A DNA stretch of 64,000 bases from NCBI RefSeq assembly GCF_024972735.1, contig NZ_CP087723.1, positions 434,001-498,000 of the forward strand, read 5' to 3'. Source of the DNA: Halalkaliarchaeum sp. AArc-CO. GTDB lineage: Archaea; Halobacteriota; Halobacteria; Halobacteriales; Haloferacaceae. The notes below the pieces were generated by a model. That model did no database searches. It worked only from the letters and a program-made list of their open reading frames with translations, and was not told the DNA's origin. Shown piece after piece: positions 57,257-64,000 of this stretch (position 1 is the stretch's first letter; every line of letters begins with the position of its first letter). The translations under genes and the position numbers were made by a program.

Positions 57257-58321
57257 TCAGGCAGCCAGAAGTGTCACGGCGCTTGCTTCCACGTCCTCGA
57301 CGAACGCGCCTGGTCCGCCGACGGTTACCACTGTCCCGTCGTCCGTCTCCAGCGTGAGCGCGTGTTCGACCGGGAACTCGTTGTTCGCGGGCGTTATCAG
57401 CCCCTGCGTGACGTCGACGACGCGGCCCTCGATGGCGACGGGTTCGTCGTCCTCCGTCGCGCGTCCCTCGACGCTCGCCCGCAGGTCGGTCCCCGCCCGG
57501 AGGTGGCGGGTTGCCTGGAGCACCGCATGGCGGAAGTCGGCGAACTCCCGGGGGAGCGGCGCCGGATCGGCGACCGCGACCTCCTCGGCGACGGGCCAGT
57601 AGTTGCCCAGGAAGGACCCGACGATCACCGGCCCCAGCTGCTCCTGGGTGAAGACGATTGCCTGGCGATCGGAGTTGGACCGTACCAGCATCTCCATCGG
57701 CGCCAGGACGCCGATCCGGCTGTCGACCGCGAGGATCGTCGGCATCGGCTCGCTCCAGGTACGGGTGACGCTTGCGATTCCGTTGAGTTCCGGCAGCGTC
57801 TCCGACAGCTCCGTCTGGTCGTCGACGCCGGCGACGATCAGCAACACCAGCACCCCACGGTCCACCGCGGCGGCCAGTTCCTCGCGCACGTCCGGGAGGT
57901 GGTCGATCGGCAGCGACAAAACGAGCTCCGTCTCCGCCTCGCGGATGAGGGCCCGGATCCGCTTGAGGACGGTCACCCGCGATTTGACGACCTCGAACTG
58001 GTCGGCCGTCGGTTCGACCTCGGCGTACCGCTGTTTTAGCCCCGGCAACATTGCGTCGACGTCCCGTTGCAGGCTCTCGATCACCTGCTCGGGCGGGTTC
58101 GCGCGGATCACTGTCGGCACGACGTGGTCGTTGACCTCTGCAAACCCCCGTTTCTCCAGCGTCTCGCTGACGCTGTAGACGTACCGCTTGGAGACCCCCG
58201 CCGCGTCGGCGATCTGGCTCGCGGTCGCCTCGCCGTGGGCGAGCAGCGTGAGATACGTGTCGATCTCCTTGTCGGAAAAGCCGAACCGACCGAGGAGGTC
58301 GACCAGCGTGGACTCGTCCAT
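57257..58321 (-). CDS. trmB: TrmB-family sugar-sensing transcription regulator
   Basis: 354 residues. Winged helix at about 15-65 (IDTYLTLLAHGEATASQIAD, AAGVSKRYVYSVSETLEKRG), then the TrmB effector domain (LVLSLPIDHLPDVREELAAA, VGSFLGNYWPVAEEV, VVDVTQGLITPANNEFPVEH). TrmB proteins bind maltose, glucose or related sugars and control sugar transport and glycolysis/gluconeogenesis genes. It is divergent from the 699-residue GH15 gene and central to the glucan locus, matching that role. The palindrome at 54.6 kb is a likely target. Confidence 0.93.
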   Translation of the reverse strand: MDESTLVDLLGRFGFSDKEIDTYLTLLAHGEATASQIADAAGVSKRYVYSVSETLEKRGFAEVNDHVVPTVIRANPPEQVIESLQRDVDAMLPGLKQRYAEVEPTADQFEVVKSRVTVLKRIRALIREAETELVLSLPIDHLPDVREELAAAVDRGVLVLLIVAGVDDQTELSETLPELNGIASVTRTWSEPMPTILAVDSRIGVLAPMEMLVRSNSDRQAIVFTQEQLGPVIVGSFLGNYWPVAEEVAVADPAPLPREFADFRHAVLQATRHLRAGTDLRASVEGRATEDDEPVAIEGRVVDVTQGLITPANNEFPVEHALTLETDDGTVVTVGGPGAFVEDVEASAVTLLAA

Positions 58322-58433
58322 ACGTCTACACTACCCACCGTTCACTTAGATGGGTCGGAACGCTCCACTGGCCAAACGTATGAACTAAAATTACACCAAA
58401 GATTAAAATCGGGTGGGTCCTTCTGCACGAACG
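58322..58433. promoter_or_regulatory. Divergent promoter region of trmB and the GH15 gene
   Basis: For the rightward gene, a TATA-like AGATTAAAATC (about 58402-58412) lies some 22-32 bases before the ATG. For trmB, TCTAAGTGAACG is the best candidate. An ACCCAC...ATGGGT half-palindrome (about 58329-58353) is the only dyad seen. No TACT-N8-AGTA operator occurs here. Confidence 0.45.
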
Positions 58434-60533
58434 ATGAGTGATCGCGACCCGCCGGTCGGCGAAGAACGAGAGGGAGAGACTCCCCCCCGGTTTCCCGGAG
58501 AGCGTCCCACGACGACCGGACTGTTCTCGGGCGGCGGCGATCGGCTGGTTCACGTTCGCCCGGACGGTTGTCTCCGGGACTTCGGCTATCCGCTTTCGGG
58601 GCTGTCCGGGATCGATCGGGCCCGGTTTGCGCTCCGGTTCGACGACGAGGTAGTCCGGTTCGCTGGCTGTGACACGACACAGCGTTACGTCGACGAGAGT
58701 TCGCTCGTGGAAACCGTCCACCCAACGCCTGCGGGTCCGGTTCGTCGCCTGGATCTAAACGAGGGCCGGGCCCACCTGACCCGGTTCGACCTCTCGGACC
58801 TGTCGGCGAGTGCGGAATCGGCCGACGATGCCGGCACGTCCGACCTCGCACTGCTCGTCTCGCTGGCGTTCTCGCCGGACGGCCGAACCGACCGCGTCGG
58901 CCAGCTCCGCTATCCCGACTCGATCGAAGTGTATCACACACGGGAGAGTGATTTCCTCGCGGCCGATCCCGGCTTCGAGTCGGTCCGGGCCGGCACCCCA
59001 GCCCACGGGTTCGAGTGGGCCCGATCATTCGATGGCAGCGGTGCCACCGACGGGCAACGATACGAGGAGGAGCGCCTCTCGCGGTGGATCGGCGCCGAGA
59101 TCGTTCCGGACGGCAGGACGGTTACGCTGGTGTCGTTGTTGACGAACCGAGCCGACACGCCGCGCGATCGCGCACGAGACCGACTCGAGGAACTGCTCGA
59201 TCGGTTCGAGGATCGCCCGGCGTTCGAGCGGGCAGCCGCGGCGGCCGGCGTCGGGGTTACCGACGCCCCCGTGACTGTTCCGTCCTCCGTGCCCGGTCGG
59301 GACGGTGCCGTCGAAGACCTCCGCGTCGTTTCGATGCTTTCCGGGTCGACCGGGCTCCGGATCGCGGGCCCCGACTTCGATCCGGCGTATCGACACTCGG
59401 GCGGCTACGGCTACACGTGGTTCCGTGACGACGCGGAGATCGCGGGGTTCCTACTGACTGCCGACCGTGTGTTCGACCTGGATCTCGGCGCCTGGCACCG
59501 CCGATCCGCCGAGATGTACTGCCGAACCCAGCTTCCGGACGGCACCTGGCCCCATCGCGTCTGGCCCGTCGACGGCTCGCTCGCCCCCGGCTGGGCGAAC
59601 AGCCGCCTCGAGACGGGCGAGAACGGGGAGTACCAGGCGGACCAGACCGCAAGCGTCGTGACGTTTCTCGCGCGGGTCCGGGACCGGCTCGATTCCGACG
59701 CGGACGGGGACCTTCCCGCCCAAGTGGACGAGGCCCTGGCGGCCGGGCTCGACGGACTCGACGCGACGCTTGCAGCCGACGGGCGTCCCGAGGTGTGTCA
59801 GAACGCCTGGGAGGACGCCGCGGGTCGGTTTTCCCACACGGCTGCGACGTTCCTCGAGGCGTACGCTGGGGTTGCGGCTGCAACATCGGTCGATTCTGAT
59901 CTCCGAGCGCACGCACGTGAGCAGGCCCATCGGGTGTCCGCCGGGATCGACGACTTCTGGATGGACGACCGGGGGGCCTTCGCGATGCGGGAGACGCCCG
60001 ACGGGGAACTGGACCGACGTTTCGACTCCGCGTCGTTCGCGCTCGTGGGCGCCCACCGGTCGTACGACCGGGTGTCCGGCGTCGACGACGATCGTCTCGA
60101 CCGGCTCGTTTCACACGTCGACTCGCTCGTCGAGGGGCTCTCTCGGAACCCCGAGGACGGACCCATCGAAGGGCTCGTCAGGTACGAAGGCGACGAGTGG
60201 CGCCGGGAAGAGCAGACGGAACCCAAGGTGTGGACGGTCTCCACGGCGTGGGGGGCTAATGCGGCCACGGAACTGTCCGTGCTCTTGTCAGAGCGGGACG
60301 ATCCTCGGGCGCCCGACTGGACCCGCCGGGCCCGCGAACTGCTCGCACTGGTCGAGCCCGGCGGCCCGCTCGCGGCACAGACCGGTTACCTTCCCGAACA
60401 GTTCTTCGACGACGGCACCCCCGACAGCGCCACGCCGCTTGGATGGCCCCACGCGATCCGGCTGTCGACCCGCGCCCTGCTTTCCGAACGTGGAGTGCTG
60501 CGGATGGACGACGAGCCGGTCGCGACCGACTGA
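58434..60533 (+). CDS. GH15 glycoside hydrolase, paralogue of double-GH15 N-half
   Basis: 699 residues. Its layout equals residues 1-690 of the 1529-residue protein: PTTTGLFSGGGDRLVHVRPD at the start, HSGGYGYTWFRDDAEIAGF, acid Glu460 (CQNAWEDAAGRFSHTAATFL) and base Glu655 (LPEQFFDDGTPDSATPLGWP). No signal peptide. It should hydrolyse terminal glucose from alpha-linked oligosaccharides or trehalose in the cytoplasm. It is head to head with trmB. The two paralogues suggest a past duplication and fusion. Confidence 0.88.
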   Translation: MSDRDPPVGEEREGETPPRFPGERPTTTGLFSGGGDRLVHVRPDGCLRDFGYPLSGLSGIDRARFALRFDDEVVRFAGCDTTQRYVDESSLVETVHPTPAGPVRRLDLNEGRAHLTRFDLSDLSASAESADDAGTSDLALLVSLAFSPDGRTDRVGQLRYPDSIEVYHTRESDFLAADPGFESVRAGTPAHGFEWARSFDGSGATDGQRYEEERLSRWIGAEIVPDGRTVTLVSLLTNRADTPRDRARDRLEELLDRFEDRPAFERAAAAAGVGVTDAPVTVPSSVPGRDGAVEDLRVVSMLSGSTGLRIAGPDFDPAYRHSGGYGYTWFRDDAEIAGFLLTADRVFDLDLGAWHRRSAEMYCRTQLPDGTWPHRVWPVDGSLAPGWANSRLETGENGEYQADQTASVVTFLARVRDRLDSDADGDLPAQVDEALAAGLDGLDATLAADGRPEVCQNAWEDAAGRFSHTAATFLEAYAGVAAATSVDSDLRAHAREQAHRVSAGIDDFWMDDRGAFAMRETPDGELDRRFDSASFALVGAHRSYDRVSGVDDDRLDRLVSHVDSLVEGLSRNPEDGPIEGLVRYEGDEWRREEQTEPKVWTVSTAWGANAATELSVLLSERDDPRAPDWTRRARELLALVEPGGPLAAQTGYLPEQFFDDGTPDSATPLGWPHAIRLSTRALLSERGVLRMDDEPVATD

Positions 60534-60580
60534 TCGGGGACGGCGGCGGTTTAACTGCCGCTCAAAAGGGGGAGTTCTTC

Positions 60581-60635
60581 TGAGGACACCTCGATCGAGG
60601 GCACTTTTGAGGACACCCTGATCGAGGGCACTTTT
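60581..60635 (+). terminator. Duplicated 27-bp terminator-like repeat
   Basis: Two copies with a 27-bp period (60581 and 60608), plus a degenerate third start (about 60635-60650). Each has a short hairpin (CCTCGATCGAGG at 60589-60600; CCCT/AGGG at 60616-60628) followed by CACTTTT, as in intrinsic terminators on the plus strand. It lies 47 bp behind the GH15 stop and before the convergent ABC gene stop at 60665. Confidence 0.55.
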
Positions 60636-60664
60636 GAAAACATCCGGATTGGGAATCTGCCGTC

Positions 60665-61801
60665 CTACGTAGAGGAGGTGCTCCTCGACGCCGCCGCCGT
60701 CCGGGTCGGATCGACCCCGTCCGTGCGAACCGCAGTTCCGTCGTCGCCGAACAGGTGGAGGTCGCTCTCGTCGAACGACACGTGGACTCTCTCGCCCATC
60801 GACGGCTCGACTGCGGCGTCGACGCGCGCGATGAAGTTGTGGCCAAGATCCAGATAGACGTAATTGTCCGAGCCGACGGGTTCGACCACCTCGACGGTCG
60901 TTTCGAGGCCGTTATCGGTGATGAAGACGTCCTCGGGTCGGATCCCGGCGGTGTAGCTTGTCCCGCCTGAGACCAGCTCCGACAGCTGGCCGTTCAACGC
61001 GACGTCGAAGTTCCCGTCGGGATCGACGAGCCGGAGTTCGCCCCCCGTATTGTGTGCCTCCACCTCGAGGAAGTTCATGCTCGGCGAACCGACGAAGCTG
61101 CCGACGAACTCGTTTGCGGGGTTGCGGTACACTTCCTTCGGTTCCCCGACCTGCTGGAGAACGCCGTTTTCCAGGATCGCCATCCGGTCGCCCATCGTCA
61201 TCGCCTCCTCCTGGTCGTGGGTCACGTACAGCGCGGTGATATCCAGTTCGTCTTGCAGCCGCTGGATCTCCGTGCGCATCTCCACCCGGAGCTTGGCGTC
61301 GAGGTTCGACAGCGGCTCGTCGAACAGGAACACGTCCGGCTCCCGGACGATCGCACGCCCCAGCGCGACGCGCTGTTTCTGACCACCCGAAAGCTCGTCG
61401 GGTTGCTGTTCGAGCAGCTCGCCGATTCCCATCATGTCGGCGGCCCATTCGACCTTCTCCCGGCGTTCTGCCTTCGTGAGGTCGGTGGACATCCGGAGCC
61501 CGAACTCCATGTTCTGGAAGACGGTCTTGTGGGGGTACAGCGCGTAGTTTTGAAACACCATCGCGACGTCCCGCTTGCGTGCGTGCCGGTCGGTGACGTC
61601 CCTGTCGCCGATGTACACCCGGCCGTCGGTGGGCCGCTCCAGTCCCGCAACCATCCGCAACGTCGTCGACTTCCCGCAGCCAGACGGCCCGACGACGGTG
61701 AGGAACTCCCCGTCATTCACCGTCAGGTCGACGTCGTCGACGGCGACGATGTCGCCCGCGTCGAACTCCTTTCGCAGTGATTCGAGCCGTACGGTTGCCA
61801 T
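60665..61801 (-). CDS. malK: ABC transporter ATPase, MalK/UgpC type
   Basis: 378 residues. Walker [30 protein letters not shown], signature [16 protein letters not shown], Walker [21 protein letters not shown] and a C-terminal TOBE region ([20 protein letters not shown]). It powers uptake of sugars such as maltodextrin or glycerol phosphate; the glucan enzymes around it favour maltodextrin. The ATG at 61801 is preferred to an in-frame GTG six bases earlier. The permease genes are not in the window and probably lie after the binding-protein gene at the right edge. Confidence 0.92.
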   Translation of the reverse strand: MATVRLESLRKEFDAGDIVAVDDVDLTVNDGEFLTVVGPSGCGKSTTLRMVAGLERPTDGRVYIGDRDVTDRHARKRDVAMVFQNYALYPHKTVFQNMEFGLRMSTDLTKAERREKVEWAADMMGIGELLEQQPDELSGGQKQRVALGRAIVREPDVFLFDEPLSNLDAKLRVEMRTEIQRLQDELDITALYVTHDQEEAMTMGDRMAILENGVLQQVGEPKEVYRNPANEFVGSFVGSPSMNFLEVEAHNTGGELRLVDPDGNFDVALNGQLSELVSGGTSYTAGIRPEDVFITDNGLETTVEVVEPVGSDNYVYLDLGHNFIARVDAAVEPSMGERVHVSFDESDLHLFGDDGTAVRTDGVDPTRTAAASRSTSST

Positions 61802-61891
61802 TGTCACGAATCAGGTATGACAGGCAATAACTCTTTCCCAAATTTTCGAAAGTGTGAGGTAAAATTTCGTATTAATTCTCACCCGATCGTT
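61802..61891 (-). promoter_or_regulatory. Gap between amylase and malK with possible promoter
   Basis: An AT-rich 90 bp. On the minus strand a TATA-like CGAAAATTT (about 61841-61849) could start malK separately from the amylase gene. A short TGTCA-N11-TGACA dyad (61802-61822) touches the malK start codon. Whether malK is read through from the amylase gene cannot be told. Confidence 0.4.
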
Positions 61892-63691
61892 TCACGTCCA
61901 GATTGCCCCGGATCGCTCCCCGAGTGTGAGTTGATCTCCGTCCTCTCCCCGGTCTGGTTGCTGCTCCACTGACCCTGTGGCAAACAGCACGTCGCCACCT
62001 TCGCCCACCAGTGGCACGTCGACGGCTCCGGGGCCGCGGTTGATCGCGACGGTGACGGGCCGTCCGTGCGTTGCCTGATCCGACCCGTGGGCCGCAGGGA
62101 TGCTCCGGGTGAACACCAGGGTGTCCTCGCTCGACCGCTCGCGGTCGAACCGCACCTGGCCGCGCCGGAGTACTGTCCGGGTCGTCCGGAGGTCGATCAG
62201 CTCCCGGACGTCTTCCCGAAGCGCCGAATTCTGTTCGGACTCGTCCCACGTCATCGGTCGCCGGCAGTCGGGATCGTCGCCGCCGGTCATCCCGACCTCG
62301 TCGCCGTAGTACAAGCACGGCGTCCCCCGATAGGTGAAAAGCAGGAGAAACGCCAGTCGAAGGATCTGCTCGTCACCGCCACACCGGTGGAGCAGTCGCG
62401 GCGTGTCGTGGCTCCCGAGCAGATTGAAAAGCACGCCGTTCGTCGGGTCCGGGTGGCGCATGCGGTGGCGCGTCATCTTGTCGATGAACCCGACGGCGTC
62501 GATCTCGGGATCCGCGAGGAAGTCGTAGACGGCATACGAGAACGGGTAGTTCATCGCGGCGTCGAACTGGTCGCCCTCCAGCCAGGGGCGCGCGTCGTGC
62601 CAGATCTCCCCGAGGATGTACGTCTCCGGGTCGATCGACTTGACTTCCCGGCGAAGGTCCCGCCAGAACCGGTGATCGACCTCGTTTGCGACGTCGAGAC
62701 GCCAGCCGTCGATCCCGAACTCCTCCACCCAGTAGGTGGCGACGTCGAACAGGTACTCCCGGACCGCCGGATTCGCGGTGTTCAGTTTGGGCATCTCCGG
62801 GACGAACGCGAACGCGTCGTAGCTGGGTCGGGGGTCGAACTCGATTGGGAACTCGTGGACGTGAAACCAGTCTGCGTACTCCGAGTCGGCGCCGTTCTCG
62901 ACGACGTCCTGGAACGGCTCGAACGTCCACCCACAGTGGTTGAACACCGCGTCGAGCATCACACGGATCCCCCGGCCGTGGGCCCGATCGACGAGTCGCG
63001 TCAGGGTCTCTTCGTCCCCGAACTGCGGGTCGATCCGCATGTAATCGGTGGTGTCGTACTTGTGATTCGACGGCGCCTCGAAGATCGGAGTGAGATACAG
63101 CGCCGTGACGCCCAGTTCCTCGAGGTAGTCCAGGTTGTCGATGATCCCCTCGAGGTCGCCGCCGTAGAAACTGTCACGATCGGGGCGTCCGCCCCACGCT
63201 TCGACATCGTCGGGATCCCGGCTCGGATCCCCGTTAGCGAACCGTTCCGGAAAGATCTGATAGAAGACGGCGTCGGCGACCCACTCCGGCGGGTCGACGA
63301 CCCCATCCGGGTGGAGGTACGGATACTCGAAGTAGTGGAGGGGGCGTTCTGCTCCCATCGTGGGTAGCTCGTTGATCGATCCCTCCTCGAACCCCCACTC
63401 GGTGAACCAGAGCTCCTCGTCGTCTGTCGAGAGGTGAAACGCATAACAGAGGCGCCCGTGAGCCGGTTCCACGGCGGCCTGCCAGTAGTCGAACCGGTCG
63501 TCCGCCCCGATTGACCGCATCGATGTACGCTTCGCGCTTTCGGGCCAATCGTACTTGTCGCCGTGGACGATTCGACACTTCCCGACGTCCTGTCGCTCCG
63601 TTCGGAGCCTGACGTGGACCGTCTCCTTGTCGGGTGCGTACGCGTACTCGCTCTTCGGGCGGTGATGCACCGCCTCCCGCGTGATGGCCAT
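61892..63691 (-). CDS. GH13 cyclomaltodextrinase/neopullulanase-like enzyme
   Basis: 599 residues. An N-terminal CBM34-like beta domain (about 1-125) precedes the barrel: WVADAVFYQIFPERFANGDP, region I DAVFNHCG, region II GWRLDVANE (Asp333), region III GEIWHD (Glu362) and region IV LLGSHDTPR (Asp429). The N-domain and MPKLNTANPAVREYL are typical of the neopullulanase/cyclomaltodextrinase subfamily, which opens cyclodextrins and cuts maltodextrins. No signal peptide: cytoplasmic. The ATG at 63691 (MAITREAVHHRP) fits the family better than upstream options. Confidence 0.93.
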   Translation of the reverse strand: MAITREAVHHRPKSEYAYAPDKETVHVRLRTERQDVGKCRIVHGDKYDWPESAKRTSMRSIGADDRFDYWQAAVEPAHGRLCYAFHLSTDDEELWFTEWGFEEGSINELPTMGAERPLHYFEYPYLHPDGVVDPPEWVADAVFYQIFPERFANGDPSRDPDDVEAWGGRPDRDSFYGGDLEGIIDNLDYLEELGVTALYLTPIFEAPSNHKYDTTDYMRIDPQFGDEETLTRLVDRAHGRGIRVMLDAVFNHCGWTFEPFQDVVENGADSEYADWFHVHEFPIEFDPRPSYDAFAFVPEMPKLNTANPAVREYLFDVATYWVEEFGIDGWRLDVANEVDHRFWRDLRREVKSIDPETYILGEIWHDARPWLEGDQFDAAMNYPFSYAVYDFLADPEIDAVGFIDKMTRHRMRHPDPTNGVLFNLLGSHDTPRLLHRCGGDEQILRLAFLLLFTYRGTPCLYYGDEVGMTGGDDPDCRRPMTWDESEQNSALREDVRELIDLRTTRTVLRRGQVRFDRERSSEDTLVFTRSIPAAHGSDQATHGRPVTVAINRGPGAVDVPLVGEGGDVLFATGSVEQQPDRGEDGDQLTLGERSGAIWT

Positions 63692-63727
63692 GGCCGCTTT
63701 CGTGGCGGTAGCCGTAAAACCGTTCGG

Positions 63728-63756
63728 CACTCTTCGAGAAGAGTGATGTATAATTT
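63728..63756 (-). promoter_or_regulatory. Amylase promoter with palindrome downstream of TATA
   Basis: CACTCTTC-GA-GAAGAGTG (63728-63745) has perfect 8-bp arms. On the minus strand the TATA-like AAATTATAC (63748-63756) comes first, then the palindrome about 3 bp later, covering the expected start of transcription. That position suits a repressor. The dyad is not the TACT-N8-AGTA form seen at 54.6 kb, so a different regulator is possible. Confidence 0.55.
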
Positions 63757-63854
63757 CGTAGCACGTTTTTTAAACCCGAATATTCGCGATATAGGCCTCA
63801 AAAACCGCCTTTGCGGCATTGTTGCACTCTCTGGAACGTGAATCCTTCCCAAAT

Positions 63855-63863
63855 CTTTAAAAC
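63855..63863 (+). promoter_or_regulatory. TATA box of the lipoprotein gene
   Basis: CTTTAAAAC, 32-40 bases before the ATG at 63895, in an AT-rich stretch that also holds the 8-bp palindrome TGAATTCA (63865-63872) near the probable transcription start. It drives a gene divergent from the amylase. Confidence 0.5.
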
Positions 63864-63894
63864 ATTGAATTCATTATTCATCATAGATTCAGCC

Positions 63895-64000
63895 ATGAGA
63901 ACGAATCGCAGAAAGCTGCTCGGCGCACTGGCGGGAACGGGCTTCGTGGGCGTTGCAGGCTGTGTCGGCGTCGAAGAGGACGACCCCGACGACGGCGCGG
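63895..64000 (+). CDS. Tat lipoprotein, likely sugar ABC transporter substrate-binding protein (partial)
   Basis: The 35 codons visible read MRTNRRKLLGALAGTGFVG, then VAGCVGVEEDDPDD: a twin-arginine signal (NRRKLLG) with a lipobox cysteine at residue 24 and an acidic linker. This is how haloarchaeal ABC binding proteins begin. The adjacent amylase and the MalK-type ATPase point to a maltodextrin-binding protein, but the mature domain is beyond the window so that part is inference. Confidence 0.7.
   Translation, partial: MRTNRRKLLGALAGTGFVGVAGCVGVEEDDPDDGA

Noticed and set aside
58322-58433. TrmB operator in the trmB/GH15 divergent promoter
   Set aside because: No TACT-N7-8-AGTA match was found; only a weak ACCCAC/ATGGGT dyad is present.
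60581-60635. Start of a CRISPR repeat series
   Set aside because: The 27-bp copies are directly abutting with no spacers and only two full units; the hairpin plus T run fits a terminator.

Overview
The window is high-GC, densely coded chromosomal DNA from an extremely halophilic archaeon (class Halobacteria). The predicted proteins are strongly acidic, and starts are preceded by TATA/BRE-like promoters often only about 25-35 bases away, with few Shine-Dalgarno sites. The gene content is archaeal: Cdc48, CetZ, pantoate kinase with phosphopantothenate synthetase, Pth2, TruD, ThiR, TrmB, and intron-bearing tRNA-Trp and tRNA-Met. The genus cannot be fixed from the sequence alone; a Halorubrum-like organism is a guess.

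Region 1 (1-1.75 kb) is the only clearly accessory stretch. It holds the end of a VOC-fold gene, a 111-bp MITE-like element with 14-bp terminal inverted repeats and a TTAT duplication, a ribbon-helix-helix/PIN toxin-antitoxin pair, and two tandem ~130-bp units carrying partial copies of the 3' end of tRNA-Trp. It ends at the intact tRNA-Trp gene, whose 100-nt intron reads as a box C/D methylation guide.

Region 2 (1.8-43 kb) is core housekeeping sequence. It contains UspA proteins, Cdc48, a CetZ cytoskeletal GTPase, an HNH nuclease, AspS, the archaeal CoA pair PoK/PPS, a split MgtE magnesium channel with a doubled PhoU/RCK_C protein, an M20 amidohydrolase, a Dna2-like nuclease-helicase, a biotin carboxylase, TrkA-N and stand-alone RAM proteins, an E1-alpha dehydrogenase subunit, GAPDH and PGK, threonine synthase, tRNA-Met, an Ogg-type glycosylase, DnaK, an arylsulfotransferase-like protein, Dcd with ThiR, ThiI, Pth2 with TruD, and methyltransferases.

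Region 3 (43.4-64 kb) is an alpha-glucan/maltodextrin locus. It has a glucosylglycerol-hydrolase-like GH13 enzyme, a GH77 4-alpha-glucanotransferase translationally coupled to a 1529-residue protein made of two fused GH15 units, a free-standing 699-residue paralogue of the first unit, the sugar-sensing regulator TrmB, a MalK-type ABC ATPase, a GH13 cyclomaltodextrinase/neopullulanase-like enzyme, and the start of a lipoprotein likely to be the sugar-binding component. None of the complete glycoside hydrolases has a signal peptide, so the likely plan is uptake of maltodextrins by ABC transport and cytoplasmic breakdown to glucose, controlled by TrmB. A 16-bp palindrome of form TACT-N8-AGTA abuts the TATA box of the GH15 fusion operon, and a different 18-bp palindrome sits just downstream of the amylase TATA box.

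No rRNA, CRISPR array, intact insertion sequence or prophage was seen.
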